Shown here: positions 1-8,188 of the stretch, one piece after another
Position numbering within the stretch: the first letter of the stretch is position 1
How the letters are laid out: each line of letters opens with the position of its first letter
Assembly (NCBI RefSeq): GCF_020037015.1
Contig: NZ_JAIQDE010000015.1
Location: 1-64,000, forward strand
Source of the DNA: Corallococcus sp. AS-1-6
GTDB taxonomy: Bacteria; Myxococcota; Myxococcia; Myxococcales; Myxococcaceae
Length of the DNA stretch: 64,000 nucleotides
Direction of reading: 5' to 3'
The notes under the pieces: generated by a model
Told to the model about the DNA's origin: nothing
The model's input: only the letters and a program-made list of their open reading frames with translations
Database searches by the model: none
Program-made: the position numbers and the translations under genes

Positions 1-1
1 C

Positions 2-370
2 GCCAGCAGCGCCGAGAGCGCGAACGACGGAAGCGTGAGGCTTCTCTCGGGAGCGGCGGCTAAACCGGAAGCGGATGATAGCGGGAGAGCGACCTGCGCC
101 AGAGCCATCGAGAAGATCGGCATGGGCGGGTACTCCTTGCTTGATAACAATTGTCAGCACTTCGCCGTCTGGTGCAAGACCGGCGTGGCGATTTCCGGGC
201 AGACGGTTCTTGTCAATGGAGGTGAATCGGATTCGGCCGTTTATCGCGCCGGCATCGAGGCGCCTGCCTTGACAGGCAGGTTGCCGGCGTTGGACAGGGT
301 GCCAGACCTTATGGGTATGTTTGACATTGAAGTGTCGAGAACCCTGTTTGCATCCAACTACCTGCCCTAG
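2..370 (+). CDS. LRAT-like domain protein, C-terminal part (5' end outside window)
   Basis: The frame is open from base 2, so the true start probably lies left of the window; a GTG at 35 is the first possible internal start. The sequence NNCQHFAVWCKTG (Cys codon at 152-154) matches the catalytic Cys segment (NCEHF type) of the LRAT/NlpC-P60-like acyltransferase fold. The matching N-terminal His region would be upstream and cannot be seen. About 70 residues follow the Cys block and show no recognised motif. The stop overlaps the stop of the convergent oxygenase gene by 3 bases. Family assignment is by motif only; substrate is unknown. Confidence 0.6.
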   Translation, partial: ASSAESANDGSVRLLSGAAAKPEADDSGRATCARAIEKIGMGGYSLLDNNCQHFAVWCKTGVAISGQTVLVNGGESDSAVYRAGIEAPALTGRLPALDRVPDLMGMFDIEVSRTLFASNYLP

Positions 371-1125
371 CGAAGAAGGGGTGCCCAGAGGGCGCTGTGG
401 GCCTCTGGCGCGTCCGGGGATTCCTCCGCCGTGTAGAAGTAGGCCGCGACCGTGGCCCGTCCCCGCTCTTCGGGACATGCCAGCGCGGCGGGGTGGCCGT
501 GCCAGTGGGTGTCGCCGTGCGCCATCACGACCAGTCTATCGAGCACCGGCGCGATGCGGGCCTCGCACCGGGTGAGGTCGGCGTTCCACAGCTCCAGGTC
601 GCCGCCCCACGCGGGCTCCCAGCCCGGGTTCAGGTAGTAGAGGACCGTCAGCCGCCGTGAGAGCGCTCGGGTGCGGTCGCGGTTGAAGTCCGCGTGGAGC
701 GCCAGATGACCGCCTCTCAACGTGAGGTGCAGCCCGGCGCCCCGGAAGTGCGGATCCGCGATGAGCCCTTTGATGCCCGTGAGCGTCTCCAGGAAGTCGA
801 GGAACGCCATGCCCGAGAGCTCCGCGAGCAGGTGCCGGAGCGCGCCGTGCACGCCTTCGAAGGCCTTGCGCTGAAGCTGTCCCAGGCGGGCCGCCTGCTC
901 CGGATGATCGCGGCGCATCCAGGGGGCCCCGGTCGCGCCCGGAAAGACGCCGGCCAGCTCCGTCGCCAGCCGCTCCCCCAGCAAGCCGTCGATGACGACG
1001 TGCGGATGGGGCCGGGCGGTGCCGTAGGTGTCGCGATGCGCCAACGCGAGCGAGCGGAGCGCCGTCCGGCTGAGGAAGAAGCTCGGGCCCCGCAAAGGAC
1101 CTTCATCGACTGTCGCGACGCTCAC
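367..1125 (-). CDS. 2-oxoglutarate/Fe(II)-dependent oxygenase (prolyl 4-hydroxylase-like)
   Basis: 252 residues with a GTG start. The centre holds the HxD metal motif in LALHADFN, followed by a long strand region (TVLYYLNPGWEPAWGGDLELW) typical of P4H-like double-stranded beta-helix enzymes. The distal His is in HGDTHWHGHP and the 2OG-binding Arg in RGRATVAAYFYT. These enzymes hydroxylate a protein side chain or small molecule using 2-oxoglutarate, Fe(II) and O2. No signal peptide is seen, so the protein is probably cytoplasmic. The gene stands alone on its strand and converges on the LRAT-like gene. The family is clear; the substrate cannot be inferred. Confidence 0.85.
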   Translation of the reverse strand: MSVATVDEGPLRGPSFFLSRTALRSLALAHRDTYGTARPHPHVVIDGLLGERLATELAGVFPGATGAPWMRRDHPEQAARLGQLQRKAFEGVHGALRHLLAELSGMAFLDFLETLTGIKGLIADPHFRGAGLHLTLRGGHLALHADFNRDRTRALSRRLTVLYYLNPGWEPAWGGDLELWNADLTRCEARIAPVLDRLVVMAHGDTHWHGHPAALACPEERGRATVAAYFYTAEESPDAPEAHSALWAPLLR

Positions 1126-1205
1126 GGGCTCTCTTCCGCTGGGGGGCCGGCCATCGATGATGCCATGCTCGTCGCACCCTCGCTTCCGGACAGACAGGAG
1201 CCGCC

Positions 1206-1643
1206 ATGGCGACGAAGACCCGAGCCCCGCTGACGATCGACGCCTATCTGGCGGGCGTGACCGACCCGGCGGCGAAGAAGACCCTGAGCGCCCTGCGCGC
1301 GCAGTTGCGGAAGCTGCTCCCCAAGGCCACCGAGACCATCAGCTACCAGATGCCCACCTTCAAGGTGGACGGGGTCGCCGTGGCGGGCTTCGCGTTCTTC
1401 AAGCACCACTGCGGCTACTACCCCTTCAGCGGCGGCGTGGTGCCGGCGCTGGCGTTGGAGCTGGACGGGTACACCACGTCGAAGAGCGGCGTCACCTTCC
1501 TCCCGGACGAGCCGCTCCCGGCGAAGCTGGTGAAGAGGCTGGTGCAGGCGCGGCTCGCGGAGATCGCCACGCGCGGGAAGAAGCCCGCGCCCGCGAAGAA
1601 GAAGCCCGCGCCCGCGAAGAAGAAGCCCAACCCGGCCGCATAG
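1206..1643 (+). CDS. DUF1801 (YdhG/iron-chaperone-like) protein with Lys-rich tail
   Basis: 145 residues. The ATG follows an AGGAG ribosome site by 6 bases. Residues 8-115 match the DUF1801 fold: IDAYLAGVTDPAAKKTL, then ETISYQMPTFKVDG, then the FKHHCGYYPFSG segment. Proteins of this family are small cytoplasmic alpha/beta proteins; some relatives have been linked to iron delivery, but the function is generally unproven. The last 25 residues are a low-complexity tail of repeated KKPAPAK units. The tail is positively charged and resembles histone-H1-like or DNA-binding tails, suggesting contact with nucleic acid; this is inference. Confidence 0.85.
   Translation: MATKTRAPLTIDAYLAGVTDPAAKKTLSALRAQLRKLLPKATETISYQMPTFKVDGVAVAGFAFFKHHCGYYPFSGGVVPALALELDGYTTSKSGVTFLPDEPLPAKLVKRLVQARLAEIATRGKKPAPAKKKPAPAKKKPNPAA
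1576..1630 (+). repeat. 21-bp in-frame tandem repeat (KKPAPAK tail)
   Basis: About two and a half copies of a 21-bp unit encode the Lys/Pro/Ala tail of the DUF1801 protein. The unit length is a multiple of three, so copy-number change would lengthen or shorten the tail without breaking the gene. Confidence 0.8.
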
Positions 1644-1657
1644 GAGCCCCGGGGGGC

Positions 1658-2377
1658 CTACCTCCCGGCCAGGGGAGACGCAGGGACGGCCGGAGCCGTT
1701 GCCGCCGGGGCCTTCCGGGCGAAGCGCTGGCGGTAGTAGCGCGTCCACAGGTTCAGCCCCACCACGCCCACCACCGTGGGGCCCAGGAAGACGGCGAGCT
1801 GGAGGCCCTCGATGCCGAGGTGCCTGGCGTTCACCACCAGCGCGGCGGTGATGGTGCCGATGCCCGAGGCCACCATGGCGCCCATGTGCTGGAACCACCA
1901 GTGCATGCGGTCCTGCGGCGGCCGCATCCAGTACCAGAGCCCGGTCGCCCCGGAGAAGATGCCCACCGGCGCGAAGCCCCACAGCAGCGGCACGCCCATC
2001 CGCAGCCCGTACGCCTCCGTGAAGAGCCCCAGGCACAGGAGCAGCGTGGACAGGCCCACGTCCAGCGGGTGGGTGCTCGCCCCGGTGCGCGCCTTCGTCC
2101 TCATCACCCGCACGCCCATGGACGCGGAGGCCGCGCTCAGCACCGCGATGTAGATGAAGAACAGGTCCATGGCCTGCTCCCCCGGGGCCTGGATGAAGCG
2201 CCATCCGGAGATGGCCAGCGCGGAGATGGCGGAGGAGATCATCGCGCCCACGTAGACCTGGCCCACGCGCCGGTGCAGGGTGCCTCCCTTGCGCGCCACC
2301 AGGGGCAGCCAGAGCGTGACGAATGCGATGATCCCCGACGCGATGTGGAGCCAGCGGGCGAAGAGATAGAGCGACAC
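1658..2377 (-). CDS. Polytopic membrane protein (DUF2306-like)
   Basis: 239 residues with a GTG start preceded by GGAGG at 5 bases. About seven hydrophobic segments can be seen, starting with YLFARWLHIASGIIAFVTLWLP, with conserved-looking polar residues inside the membrane region (H at 11, HRRVGQVYVGAM, HWWFQHMGAMVA). The pattern of two His-rich membrane segments resembles DUF2306/cytochrome-b561-like inner-membrane proteins. A short Ala/Pro-rich cytoplasmic tail ends the protein. It is divergent from the histidine kinase gene, with 139 bp between the starts. The exact role is unknown. Confidence 0.7.
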   Translation of the reverse strand: MSLYLFARWLHIASGIIAFVTLWLPLVARKGGTLHRRVGQVYVGAMISSAISALAISGWRFIQAPGEQAMDLFFIYIAVLSAASASMGVRVMRTKARTGASTHPLDVGLSTLLLCLGLFTEAYGLRMGVPLLWGFAPVGIFSGATGLWYWMRPPQDRMHWWFQHMGAMVASGIGTITAALVVNARHLGIEGLQLAVFLGPTVVGVVGLNLWTRYYRQRFARKAPAATAPAVPASPLAGR

Positions 2378-2516
2378 GGGTGCCTCCGACGTGCTGCGAG
2401 TCCGGGACGCAAGGTACGCGCCGGCGCGGGTGCCTCCATCTGGCGGAAGTCATACGGCCCGCATGTGACTTCCGGCACATGGCCCCCCCGCGCCGGGTGG
2501 CCTAGGGTCCTCCGCC

Positions 2517-3680
2517 ATGCCCGCGCGGTCCTTCGTGACGAAGCCCCCCACCACCCATCGCATGCTGCTCGTGGCCGGGATGCTCACCTGGGCCGTGGTC
2601 GGCTTCGCGCACGCCGAGGACCTGGCGCGGGAGCCCGCGCGGTGGCTGGCTCCGGACACGCTGGCGTGGGCGCTCGCGCTCCTCACCTTCGGTGGCGCGT
2701 TCTGGCTCCAGACGCGGGTGCAGGGCCGGGGAGAGCTGCCGCTGCTCGCCGCGCAGACGCTCGCGGCGCTGGTCTGCCTCGCCACGGGGGAGACCGGGCT
2801 GGACGGCGCGCTGCTCGCCATCACCGCCGGTCAGGTGCCGGAGATCCTCCCGCAGCGCCGGGCGCTGGCGTGGGTGGGGGCCCAGGTGCTGGGCATGCTC
2901 GTCGTGTTCGCGGTCCAGCGCCCGCCGGTCCAGGCCCTGGTGCAGACGCTCATCTACACCGGCTTCCAGGGCTTCACCTTCGGCACGGCCCTGGTGATGG
3001 TCCGGGAGGCCGAGGCCCGCCGCGAGCTGGCCCGCGTCCACGCGGAGCTCCAGGCCACCCAGGTGCTGCTCGCCACGCGTGAGCGCGAGGGCGAGCGGCT
3101 GCGCATCGCCCGGGAGCTGCATGACTCCGTGGGGCACCACCTCACCGCGCTCAGCCTCAACCTGGAGGCCGCCGCGTACACCGCGAAGGACACGGCCGCC
3201 GCCGAGCACCTGCGCCGCGCCCGCGAGGCGGCCCGCACGCTCCTGTCCGAGGTGCGGCGCACGGTGACCGCGCTGCGCGAGGCGCCCATGCCGCTCCTGC
3301 CCTCGCTGCGCGCGCTCGCGGAGGGCGCCCCGGGGCTCGCCGTCCACCTGGAGGTCCCCGAGGCGCTGGCCCTGGAGTCCACCGACGCGGCGCACTCGCT
3401 GTTCCGCTGCGTGCAGGAGGTCCTCACCAATACGCTGCGCCACGCCGGGGCCCGCAACCTGTGGGTGGTCATCGCCCCCACGGAGGACGGCGGGGTGCGG
3501 GTGCACGCGCGGGACGACGGAAGCGGCGCGGTGCGGGTGACGCCCGGCGCGGGGCTCACCGGCATGCGGGAGCGGTTCACCCGGCTGGGCGGGCGCGTGG
3601 AGTGGCGCGCGACGGCGGGGCAGGGACTGGAGCTGGAGGCGTGGCTGCCCGCCGCGCGGGAGCGTGGGGTGGGGACATGA
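2517..3680 (+). CDS. Membrane sensor histidine kinase, NarL/DesK type (HisKA_3)
   Basis: 387 residues. The N-terminal 165 residues form about five membrane segments with very short loops, so the signal is probably sensed in the membrane. A coiled-coil linker follows (REAEARRELARVHAELQ), then the HisKA_3 dimerisation region with the phosphoacceptor His202 in ARELHDSVGHHLTAL. The ATPase domain has the N box VLTNTLRHAGA and the G boxes DDGSGAV and GAGLTGMRERF. It phosphorylates the response regulator encoded next; the two genes overlap by ATGA. No obvious Shine-Dalgarno site precedes the ATG. The signal is unknown. Confidence 0.92.
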   Translation: MPARSFVTKPPTTHRMLLVAGMLTWAVVGFAHAEDLAREPARWLAPDTLAWALALLTFGGAFWLQTRVQGRGELPLLAAQTLAALVCLATGETGLDGALLAITAGQVPEILPQRRALAWVGAQVLGMLVVFAVQRPPVQALVQTLIYTGFQGFTFGTALVMVREAEARRELARVHAELQATQVLLATREREGERLRIARELHDSVGHHLTALSLNLEAAAYTAKDTAAAEHLRRAREAARTLLSEVRRTVTALREAPMPLLPSLRALAEGAPGLAVHLEVPEALALESTDAAHSLFRCVQEVLTNTLRHAGARNLWVVIAPTEDGGVRVHARDDGSGAVRVTPGAGLTGMRERFTRLGGRVEWRATAGQGLELEAWLPAARERGVGT

Positions 3681-4324
3681 AAACGGTCCGCCTGGTGCTC
3701 GCGGATGATCACGCCCTGGTGCGCCAGGGCTTGCGCGGCCTGCTGGACCTCACGCCCGACCTGCGGGTGGTGGGCGAGGCCTCGGACGGCGAGGAGGCGC
3801 TGCGCAAGGTGGCGGAGCTGGACCCGGACGTGGTGCTCCTGGACGTGCGCATGCCGCGGATGACGGGGCTGGAGGCGCTCCGCGCGCTGCGGCACACGGA
3901 CGCGGACCGGCGCGTGGTGCTGCTCACGACCTTCGACGAGGACGCCGTCCTCATCGAGGCCCTGCGGCTGGGCGTGCAGGGCTTCCTCCTCAAGGACGTG
4001 TCCCTGGAGGAGCTGGCGGAGGCCATCCGGCGCGTCGCCTCCGGTCAGACGCTGCTGCCGCCAGGGGTCGCGGAGCGCGTGGCGCGCGGCATGGCGGAGC
4101 TGCCCCGCGACTTCCCCCACGCGGACCTGCCGGAGGGGCTCACCCGCCGCGAGGTGGAGGTGCTGCGCCTCATCGCGCGGGGGCTGAGCAACCGGGAGAT
4201 CGCCGACGCGCTGGGGACGGCGGAGGGCACGGTGAAGAACCAGACCTCCAGCATCCTGTCCAAGCTGGGCGTCAGGGACCGCACCCGCGCCGTGCTCCGC
4301 GCCATGGAGCTGGGCTGTCTCTAG
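3677..4324 (+). CDS. NarL/FixJ-family response regulator (REC + LuxR HTH)
   Basis: 215 residues. The ATG overlaps the kinase stop (ATGA), which implies translational coupling and fixes the start. The receiver domain has the acidic pair DD at 10-11, phosphoacceptor Asp56 in VVLLDVRM, Thr in LLTTFD and Lys in FLLKDVS. The C-terminal LuxR helix-turn-helix reads LTRREVEVLRLIARGLSNREIADALGTAEGTVKNQ (split here from positions 4135-4260). It is the transcription output of the preceding membrane kinase. The target genes cannot be read from the sequence. Confidence 0.94.
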   Translation: MKTVRLVLADDHALVRQGLRGLLDLTPDLRVVGEASDGEEALRKVAELDPDVVLLDVRMPRMTGLEALRALRHTDADRRVVLLTTFDEDAVLIEALRLGVQGFLLKDVSLEELAEAIRRVASGQTLLPPGVAERVARGMAELPRDFPHADLPEGLTRREVEVLRLIARGLSNREIADALGTAEGTVKNQTSSILSKLGVRDRTRAVLRAMELGCL

Positions 4325-4537
4325 GGCGTGTCCTGATTTTCGACCATGCCCTGGCGGGCGCGACCGGTGCCGGACACTGCGTCTGTCCAGGCCCGGACCG
4401 CGCGCCGTGAGGAGGCAGGCGTCCAGGGCATGCGGGAGTCCGTTCCTGGAAGGGCGGCCGTTCCCTGGGGGGCGTTGGGCGGGTCCGTTCGCGCCCATAC
4501 CCTTGCGGGCCACATCGACCTGAAGCGAGGACCCCCG

Positions 4538-5770
4538 ATGTCAAAACCCCGCTGCTCGTGCCGCTCTCGTTGGATCCGTCTCCCGGTCTTGATGCTCTCA
4601 CTGCTGTTCTGCAGTGCATGTGAGCCCATGGGAAGGATCGAGTCCCCCGAAACGCAGGCCCTCCCCATGGAGCCCGCCGCTGCTCCCGAAGCGGAGGCGC
4701 TTCCTCCCAATCCCCCCGCGCTGCCTCCGGCTCCCGCGGGGCTTCGTCCCGTCGCGGTCTGGGAGGAGATGTTCCAGCAAAGCGGAGGCCGTGAGCACCT
4801 GCAGACCTTCCTGCCCTGGAGCAACTCCCGCGATAGCTGGGACTTCTACAACCTGGCCTACGGCCTGGACGCCAACACGGCCATGTACCGGGCCACCGGG
4901 AAGCGGGCGTACCTGGACCGGGCCCTGCTCTACGTCAACAACCTGGTGGCCTCCGCCCGCGTCTCCTCGTCGCTTCCCCGGAGCCAGTTCCGGGACGGGT
5001 ACCTGGGCTGGAGCTCATCCCTGTCCTCCCCGGCCGGGCAGGAGGTGCCGCTCTATGAGACCTATTGCTGGCGCTACGTGACGCGCATGCTGCGCGTCAT
5101 CCGCGAGACGCCGGACCTCTACGCCTCCGCCACCTACCGCAAGCAGTACGACCGGCTGCTGGCGTTCACCGAGCGGAACATCTTCGACAAGTGGTTCCAG
5201 CGTGGGGCGAATGACTTCGTCTACCGCAACCGCACGCACATGGCCGCGCACTGGGCCTTCATCGCCATGGACCTGTCGCGGATGACCAACGACCCGGCGC
5301 GCAAGGCCCGCTACCTGGAGGTCTTCGACAACATCAACCACGGCATGCCGAACTTCCCGTCCTCCCTGCGCGACAAGCTGTCGCCCAACCCCGACCACCC
5401 GGCCGCCTGGTTCTGGAACGACAAGTGGGACACCGACGTCCAGCCCGGCCAGGACGTGGCGCACGCGAACAACGTGGTGGCGTTCATCGTCGAGGCCCAC
5501 GACGCGGGCATGGAGTGGACGGACGCGGACATCCGCCGCTTCGTCGTGACGCTCAACACCGTCATCTGGCCCTCGCCCAGGGTGTACGCGGAATACGTGG
5601 ACGGCACCGGGCAGGGGGATGGCTGGTTCAACGACGGGCTGATGAAGCTGGGCCGCTACGACGTCAACCTCCAGCGCCGGCTGGAGCAGCATCGCGTGGG
5701 CCAGAACAGCCAGTTCTTCGCCAACGCCGCGCTCAACGTGCGGATCCTTTCCGAACAGGCCGTGCAGTAG
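4538..5770 (+). CDS. Secreted lipoprotein, probable alpha-helical barrel (glycan-active?) domain
   Basis: 410 residues. I chose the ATG at 4538 because it follows AGCGAGGA and begins a lipoprotein signal with lipobox LFCSAC; an in-frame start at 4346 would bury the signal. After a Pro/Glu-rich linker (residues 35-70) the rest is helical with repeated aromatic and polar pairs (DSWDFYNLAYGLDANTAMYR, then a YCWRYVTRMLRVI segment, then DVAHANNVVAFIVEAH). Helical repeats with these buried His and Asp residues resemble (alpha/alpha)6-barrel glycoside hydrolases, polysaccharide lyases and C5-epimerases, but I cannot name a family. Probably exported and lipid-anchored. Confidence 0.6.
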   Translation: MSKPRCSCRSRWIRLPVLMLSLLFCSACEPMGRIESPETQALPMEPAAAPEAEALPPNPPALPPAPAGLRPVAVWEEMFQQSGGREHLQTFLPWSNSRDSWDFYNLAYGLDANTAMYRATGKRAYLDRALLYVNNLVASARVSSSLPRSQFRDGYLGWSSSLSSPAGQEVPLYETYCWRYVTRMLRVIRETPDLYASATYRKQYDRLLAFTERNIFDKWFQRGANDFVYRNRTHMAAHWAFIAMDLSRMTNDPARKARYLEVFDNINHGMPNFPSSLRDKLSPNPDHPAAWFWNDKWDTDVQPGQDVAHANNVVAFIVEAHDAGMEWTDADIRRFVVTLNTVIWPSPRVYAEYVDGTGQGDGWFNDGLMKLGRYDVNLQRRLEQHRVGQNSQFFANAALNVRILSEQAVQ

Positions 5771-5781
5771 CGGGGCAGGGG

Positions 5782-5810
5782 CGCCCCGTCCCCAGTGAGG
5801 GGACGGGGCG
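5782..5810. terminator. Bidirectional hairpin terminator
   Basis: Perfect 12-bp inverted repeat (5782-5793 and 5799-5810) with a 5-base loop, between the convergent lipoprotein and MFS genes. There is no U-tract, as is common in myxobacteria, but the position and stem strength fit a shared terminator. Confidence 0.7.
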
Positions 5811-5824
5811 GGGTGCCGGCGCCG

Positions 5825-7069
5825 TCAGCGGGCCGCCGGGAGCAGCCGGACGCCCAGGGCCGCCAGCGCGGAGGCCGTCGCCAGCACCGTCACGCCCACC
5901 CAGCCCCACCACGCCAGCACCAGGCTGCCTGTCGCCGCGCCAACGGACATGCCGAGGAACACGCCGACGAACAGCACCGCGTTGAGGCGGCTGCGGGCGG
6001 CGGGCTCGATGCCGAAGACGAGGGTCTGATGCGCGACGAGCGTCATCTGCGCCCCCAGGTCGAAGCCCACCGCGCTGGCGCCAATCAGCCACAGCCGGTG
6101 ATGGGGCTCGAGCCACGGCGCCGCGAACATGGTGGCGAAGGAGAGGACGGTCAGCCCCGCGCCCAGGCGGGTGACGCGCTCCGGCCCGTAGCGATCCGCG
6201 ATGCGGCCCGCCACAGGAGCGCCCAGCGCCCCCGCCGCGCCCGCCAGCCCGAAGGCGCCGGCCGCCGCGCTCCCCAGGTGGAACGGGGCGCCATGCAGCA
6301 TCACGGCGAGCGTGGACCAGAACGCGCTGAAGCCAATGGAGAGCAGCCCCTGGGCCAGCGCCGCCCGGCGCAGGGCGCCATGCTTGCGCCACAGGCCCGC
6401 CAGCGAACCCAGCAGGGCGCCGTAGGAGAGCGTGTTGGTCGGGTGGAAGCGGGGCAGGCCGCGCCAGGCCGCCACGCCGATGAAGGCCACGCTGGCGGCG
6501 GCGACCCCGTACATGGCGCGCCAGCCGAAGCGCTCGGCCACCACGCCGCTGATGACGCGGGACAGGAGGATGCCGAGCAGCAGGCCCGTCATCACCGTGC
6601 CCACCACCTTGCCGCGCTCGTGCTCGGGGGCCAGGGTCGCGGCGGCCGGGACGATGTCCTGCGCCACCGTCGCCGTCAGGCCCACGGCGAAGCTCACCAT
6701 CAGCAGCAGTTGGATGTCCGGGGCCAGGCCGCCCAGCAGCAGCGCCCCGCTCAAGAGCGCGGCCTTGATGAGGATGATGCGGCGCCGGTCGAAGCGGTCG
6801 CCCAGCGGCGTCAGCAGCAGGATGCCCAGCGCGTAGCCCAACTGCGTGAGCATGGGCACCAGGCCCACCGCGGTGCCGGAGGCGCCCAGGGTGGACCCCA
6901 TCACCCCCAGCATCGGCTGGCTGTAATAGATGGACGCCACCGACAGGCCCGCGCTCGTGGCCAGCAGCAGGCGCAGTCCCTGCGACAGGGAGGCGCGGGG
7001 GGCGGAGACCGCCGGTGAGGGGAGGGCGCCGGCTCCGGCGGTTCCATGTACGACGCGAATGAAGGACAT
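5825..7069 (-). CDS. MFS transporter (multidrug/arabinose-efflux type)
   Basis: 414 residues. I chose the ATG at 7069 because GAGGTG lies 6 bases upstream; the longer frame to 7171 would run through the operator region. About twelve membrane segments are present, with the MFS loop 2-3 motif A in LGDRFDRRRIILIKAAL and its weaker repeat GRIADRYGPERV in the second half. The family exports drugs or sugars through proton antiport in the inner membrane. It is divergent from a LysR gene, with a palindromic operator between them, so it is probably induced by that regulator's ligand. The substrate is unknown. Confidence 0.9.
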   Translation of the reverse strand: MSFIRVVHGTAGAGALPSPAVSAPRASLSQGLRLLLATSAGLSVASIYYSQPMLGVMGSTLGASGTAVGLVPMLTQLGYALGILLLTPLGDRFDRRRIILIKAALLSGALLLGGLAPDIQLLLMVSFAVGLTATVAQDIVPAAATLAPEHERGKVVGTVMTGLLLGILLSRVISGVVAERFGWRAMYGVAAASVAFIGVAAWRGLPRFHPTNTLSYGALLGSLAGLWRKHGALRRAALAQGLLSIGFSAFWSTLAVMLHGAPFHLGSAAAGAFGLAGAAGALGAPVAGRIADRYGPERVTRLGAGLTVLSFATMFAAPWLEPHHRLWLIGASAVGFDLGAQMTLVAHQTLVFGIEPAARSRLNAVLFVGVFLGMSVGAATGSLVLAWWGWVGVTVLATASALAALGVRLLPAAR

Positions 7070-7153
7070 GACGTTCACCTCGGGTGCTGCGCGATGAGGT
7101 GACAGTGCGCCAGAGGGGACGGGGACGGTAGACGCGTGCGCCGTACAGCGGTT

Positions 7154-7168
7154 ATACGCGTTGCGTAT
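7154..7168. promoter_or_regulatory. LysR-type operator (T-N11-A palindrome)
   Basis: ATACGC-GTT-GCGTAT is a perfect inverted repeat with a 3-base spacer and contains the T-N11-A pattern that LysR regulators bind. It lies in the 122-bp divergent gap, 23 bp before the LysR start and 84 bp before the MFS start, the usual place for a recognition site. Confidence 0.7.
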
Positions 7169-7191
7169 CACCCCGCCTGGAGCAGGTCCTC

Positions 7192-8175
7192 ATGCCCCAC
7201 CCCTCGAAGCCGGCCCGGCGGCGCGGAGCCCCGCCGAGGCTTCCCGTGCCCGCCAGCGCCGACCGGCTGGAGCTGATGCAGACGTTCATCCGCATCGTGG
7301 ACGCGGGGAGCCTGTCCTCCGCCGCCGCGCAACTGGGCACCACGCAGCCGACGGTGAGCCGCCGGCTCCAGGCGCTCGAGCGGTCGCTGGGGCTGCGGCT
7401 GCTCCAGCGCTCCACCCACGCGATGAAGCTCACCGAGGACGGCGCGCGCTGCTACGAGCGGGCGAAGGAGCTGCTGGCAAGCTGGGCCCTGTTCGAGTCC
7501 GACCTGCGCGGCGCGAGCGACGAGCCGGAGGGCACGTTGCGCGTCGTGGTGCCCCACGCGTTCGGGCAGGAGCTGCTGGTGGCGCCGCTGACGGAGTACC
7601 TGGGCCGCCACCCGCGAGTCTCCGTCGAGTGGCTGCTGCATGACCGGCCGGTGGACTTCATCGCGGACGGCATCGACTGCGCCATCCACGTCGGCGAGGT
7701 GCAGGACCCCAGCGTGGTGGCGATCCGCGTGGCGGAGGTGCCTCGCATCGTCGTGGCCGCGCCCTCGGTGCTGGCGGGAGGGCCCCTGCCGGCGCACCCC
7801 GACGCGCTCGCGAGGCTGCCCTGGCTGTCCCTGCGCACGTTCTACCGCCACGAAATCCCGCTGACCCACGTGGCCACCGGCGAGGTCCAGCCCATCGTCT
7901 TCCAGCCGCGCGTGAGCACGGACAGCCTCTATGCCCTGCGCAGCGCCGCGGTGATGGGCCTGGGCGTCTGCGTGGGTTCGTCCTGGGTGCTCCAGGAGGA
8001 GCTCCGGCGCGGGCGGCTCCTGCACCTGGTGCCGGAGTGGCGGGCCGCGCCGCTACCCATGTATCTGCTCTATCCCTCCGCGCGCTTCCATCCGGCGAGG
8101 CTGCGCCGGTTCGTGGCGTGGATGCGGGAGCGGATTCCCGCGGCCCTGGAGGTGGCCACGCGAACCGCTTCCTGA
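7192..8175 (+). CDS. LysR-family transcriptional regulator
   Basis: 327 residues with an N-terminal extension of about 24 residues before the helix-turn-helix (DRLELMQTFIRIVDAGSL, then SSAAAQLGTTQPTVSRRLQAL). The substrate-binding domain follows from about residue 115 (GTLRVVVPHAFGQELL). The sequence is closest to the CrgA/AaeR-like branch of LysR proteins. It is transcribed away from the MFS exporter and probably controls both itself and that gene through the palindrome at 7154-7168. GGAG upstream supports the ATG. Confidence 0.92.
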   Translation: MPHPSKPARRRGAPPRLPVPASADRLELMQTFIRIVDAGSLSSAAAQLGTTQPTVSRRLQALERSLGLRLLQRSTHAMKLTEDGARCYERAKELLASWALFESDLRGASDEPEGTLRVVVPHAFGQELLVAPLTEYLGRHPRVSVEWLLHDRPVDFIADGIDCAIHVGEVQDPSVVAIRVAEVPRIVVAAPSVLAGGPLPAHPDALARLPWLSLRTFYRHEIPLTHVATGEVQPIVFQPRVSTDSLYALRSAAVMGLGVCVGSSWVLQEELRRGRLLHLVPEWRAAPLPMYLLYPSARFHPARLRRFVAWMRERIPAALEVATRTAS

Positions 8176-8188
8176 GGGCGCGCCCTGG

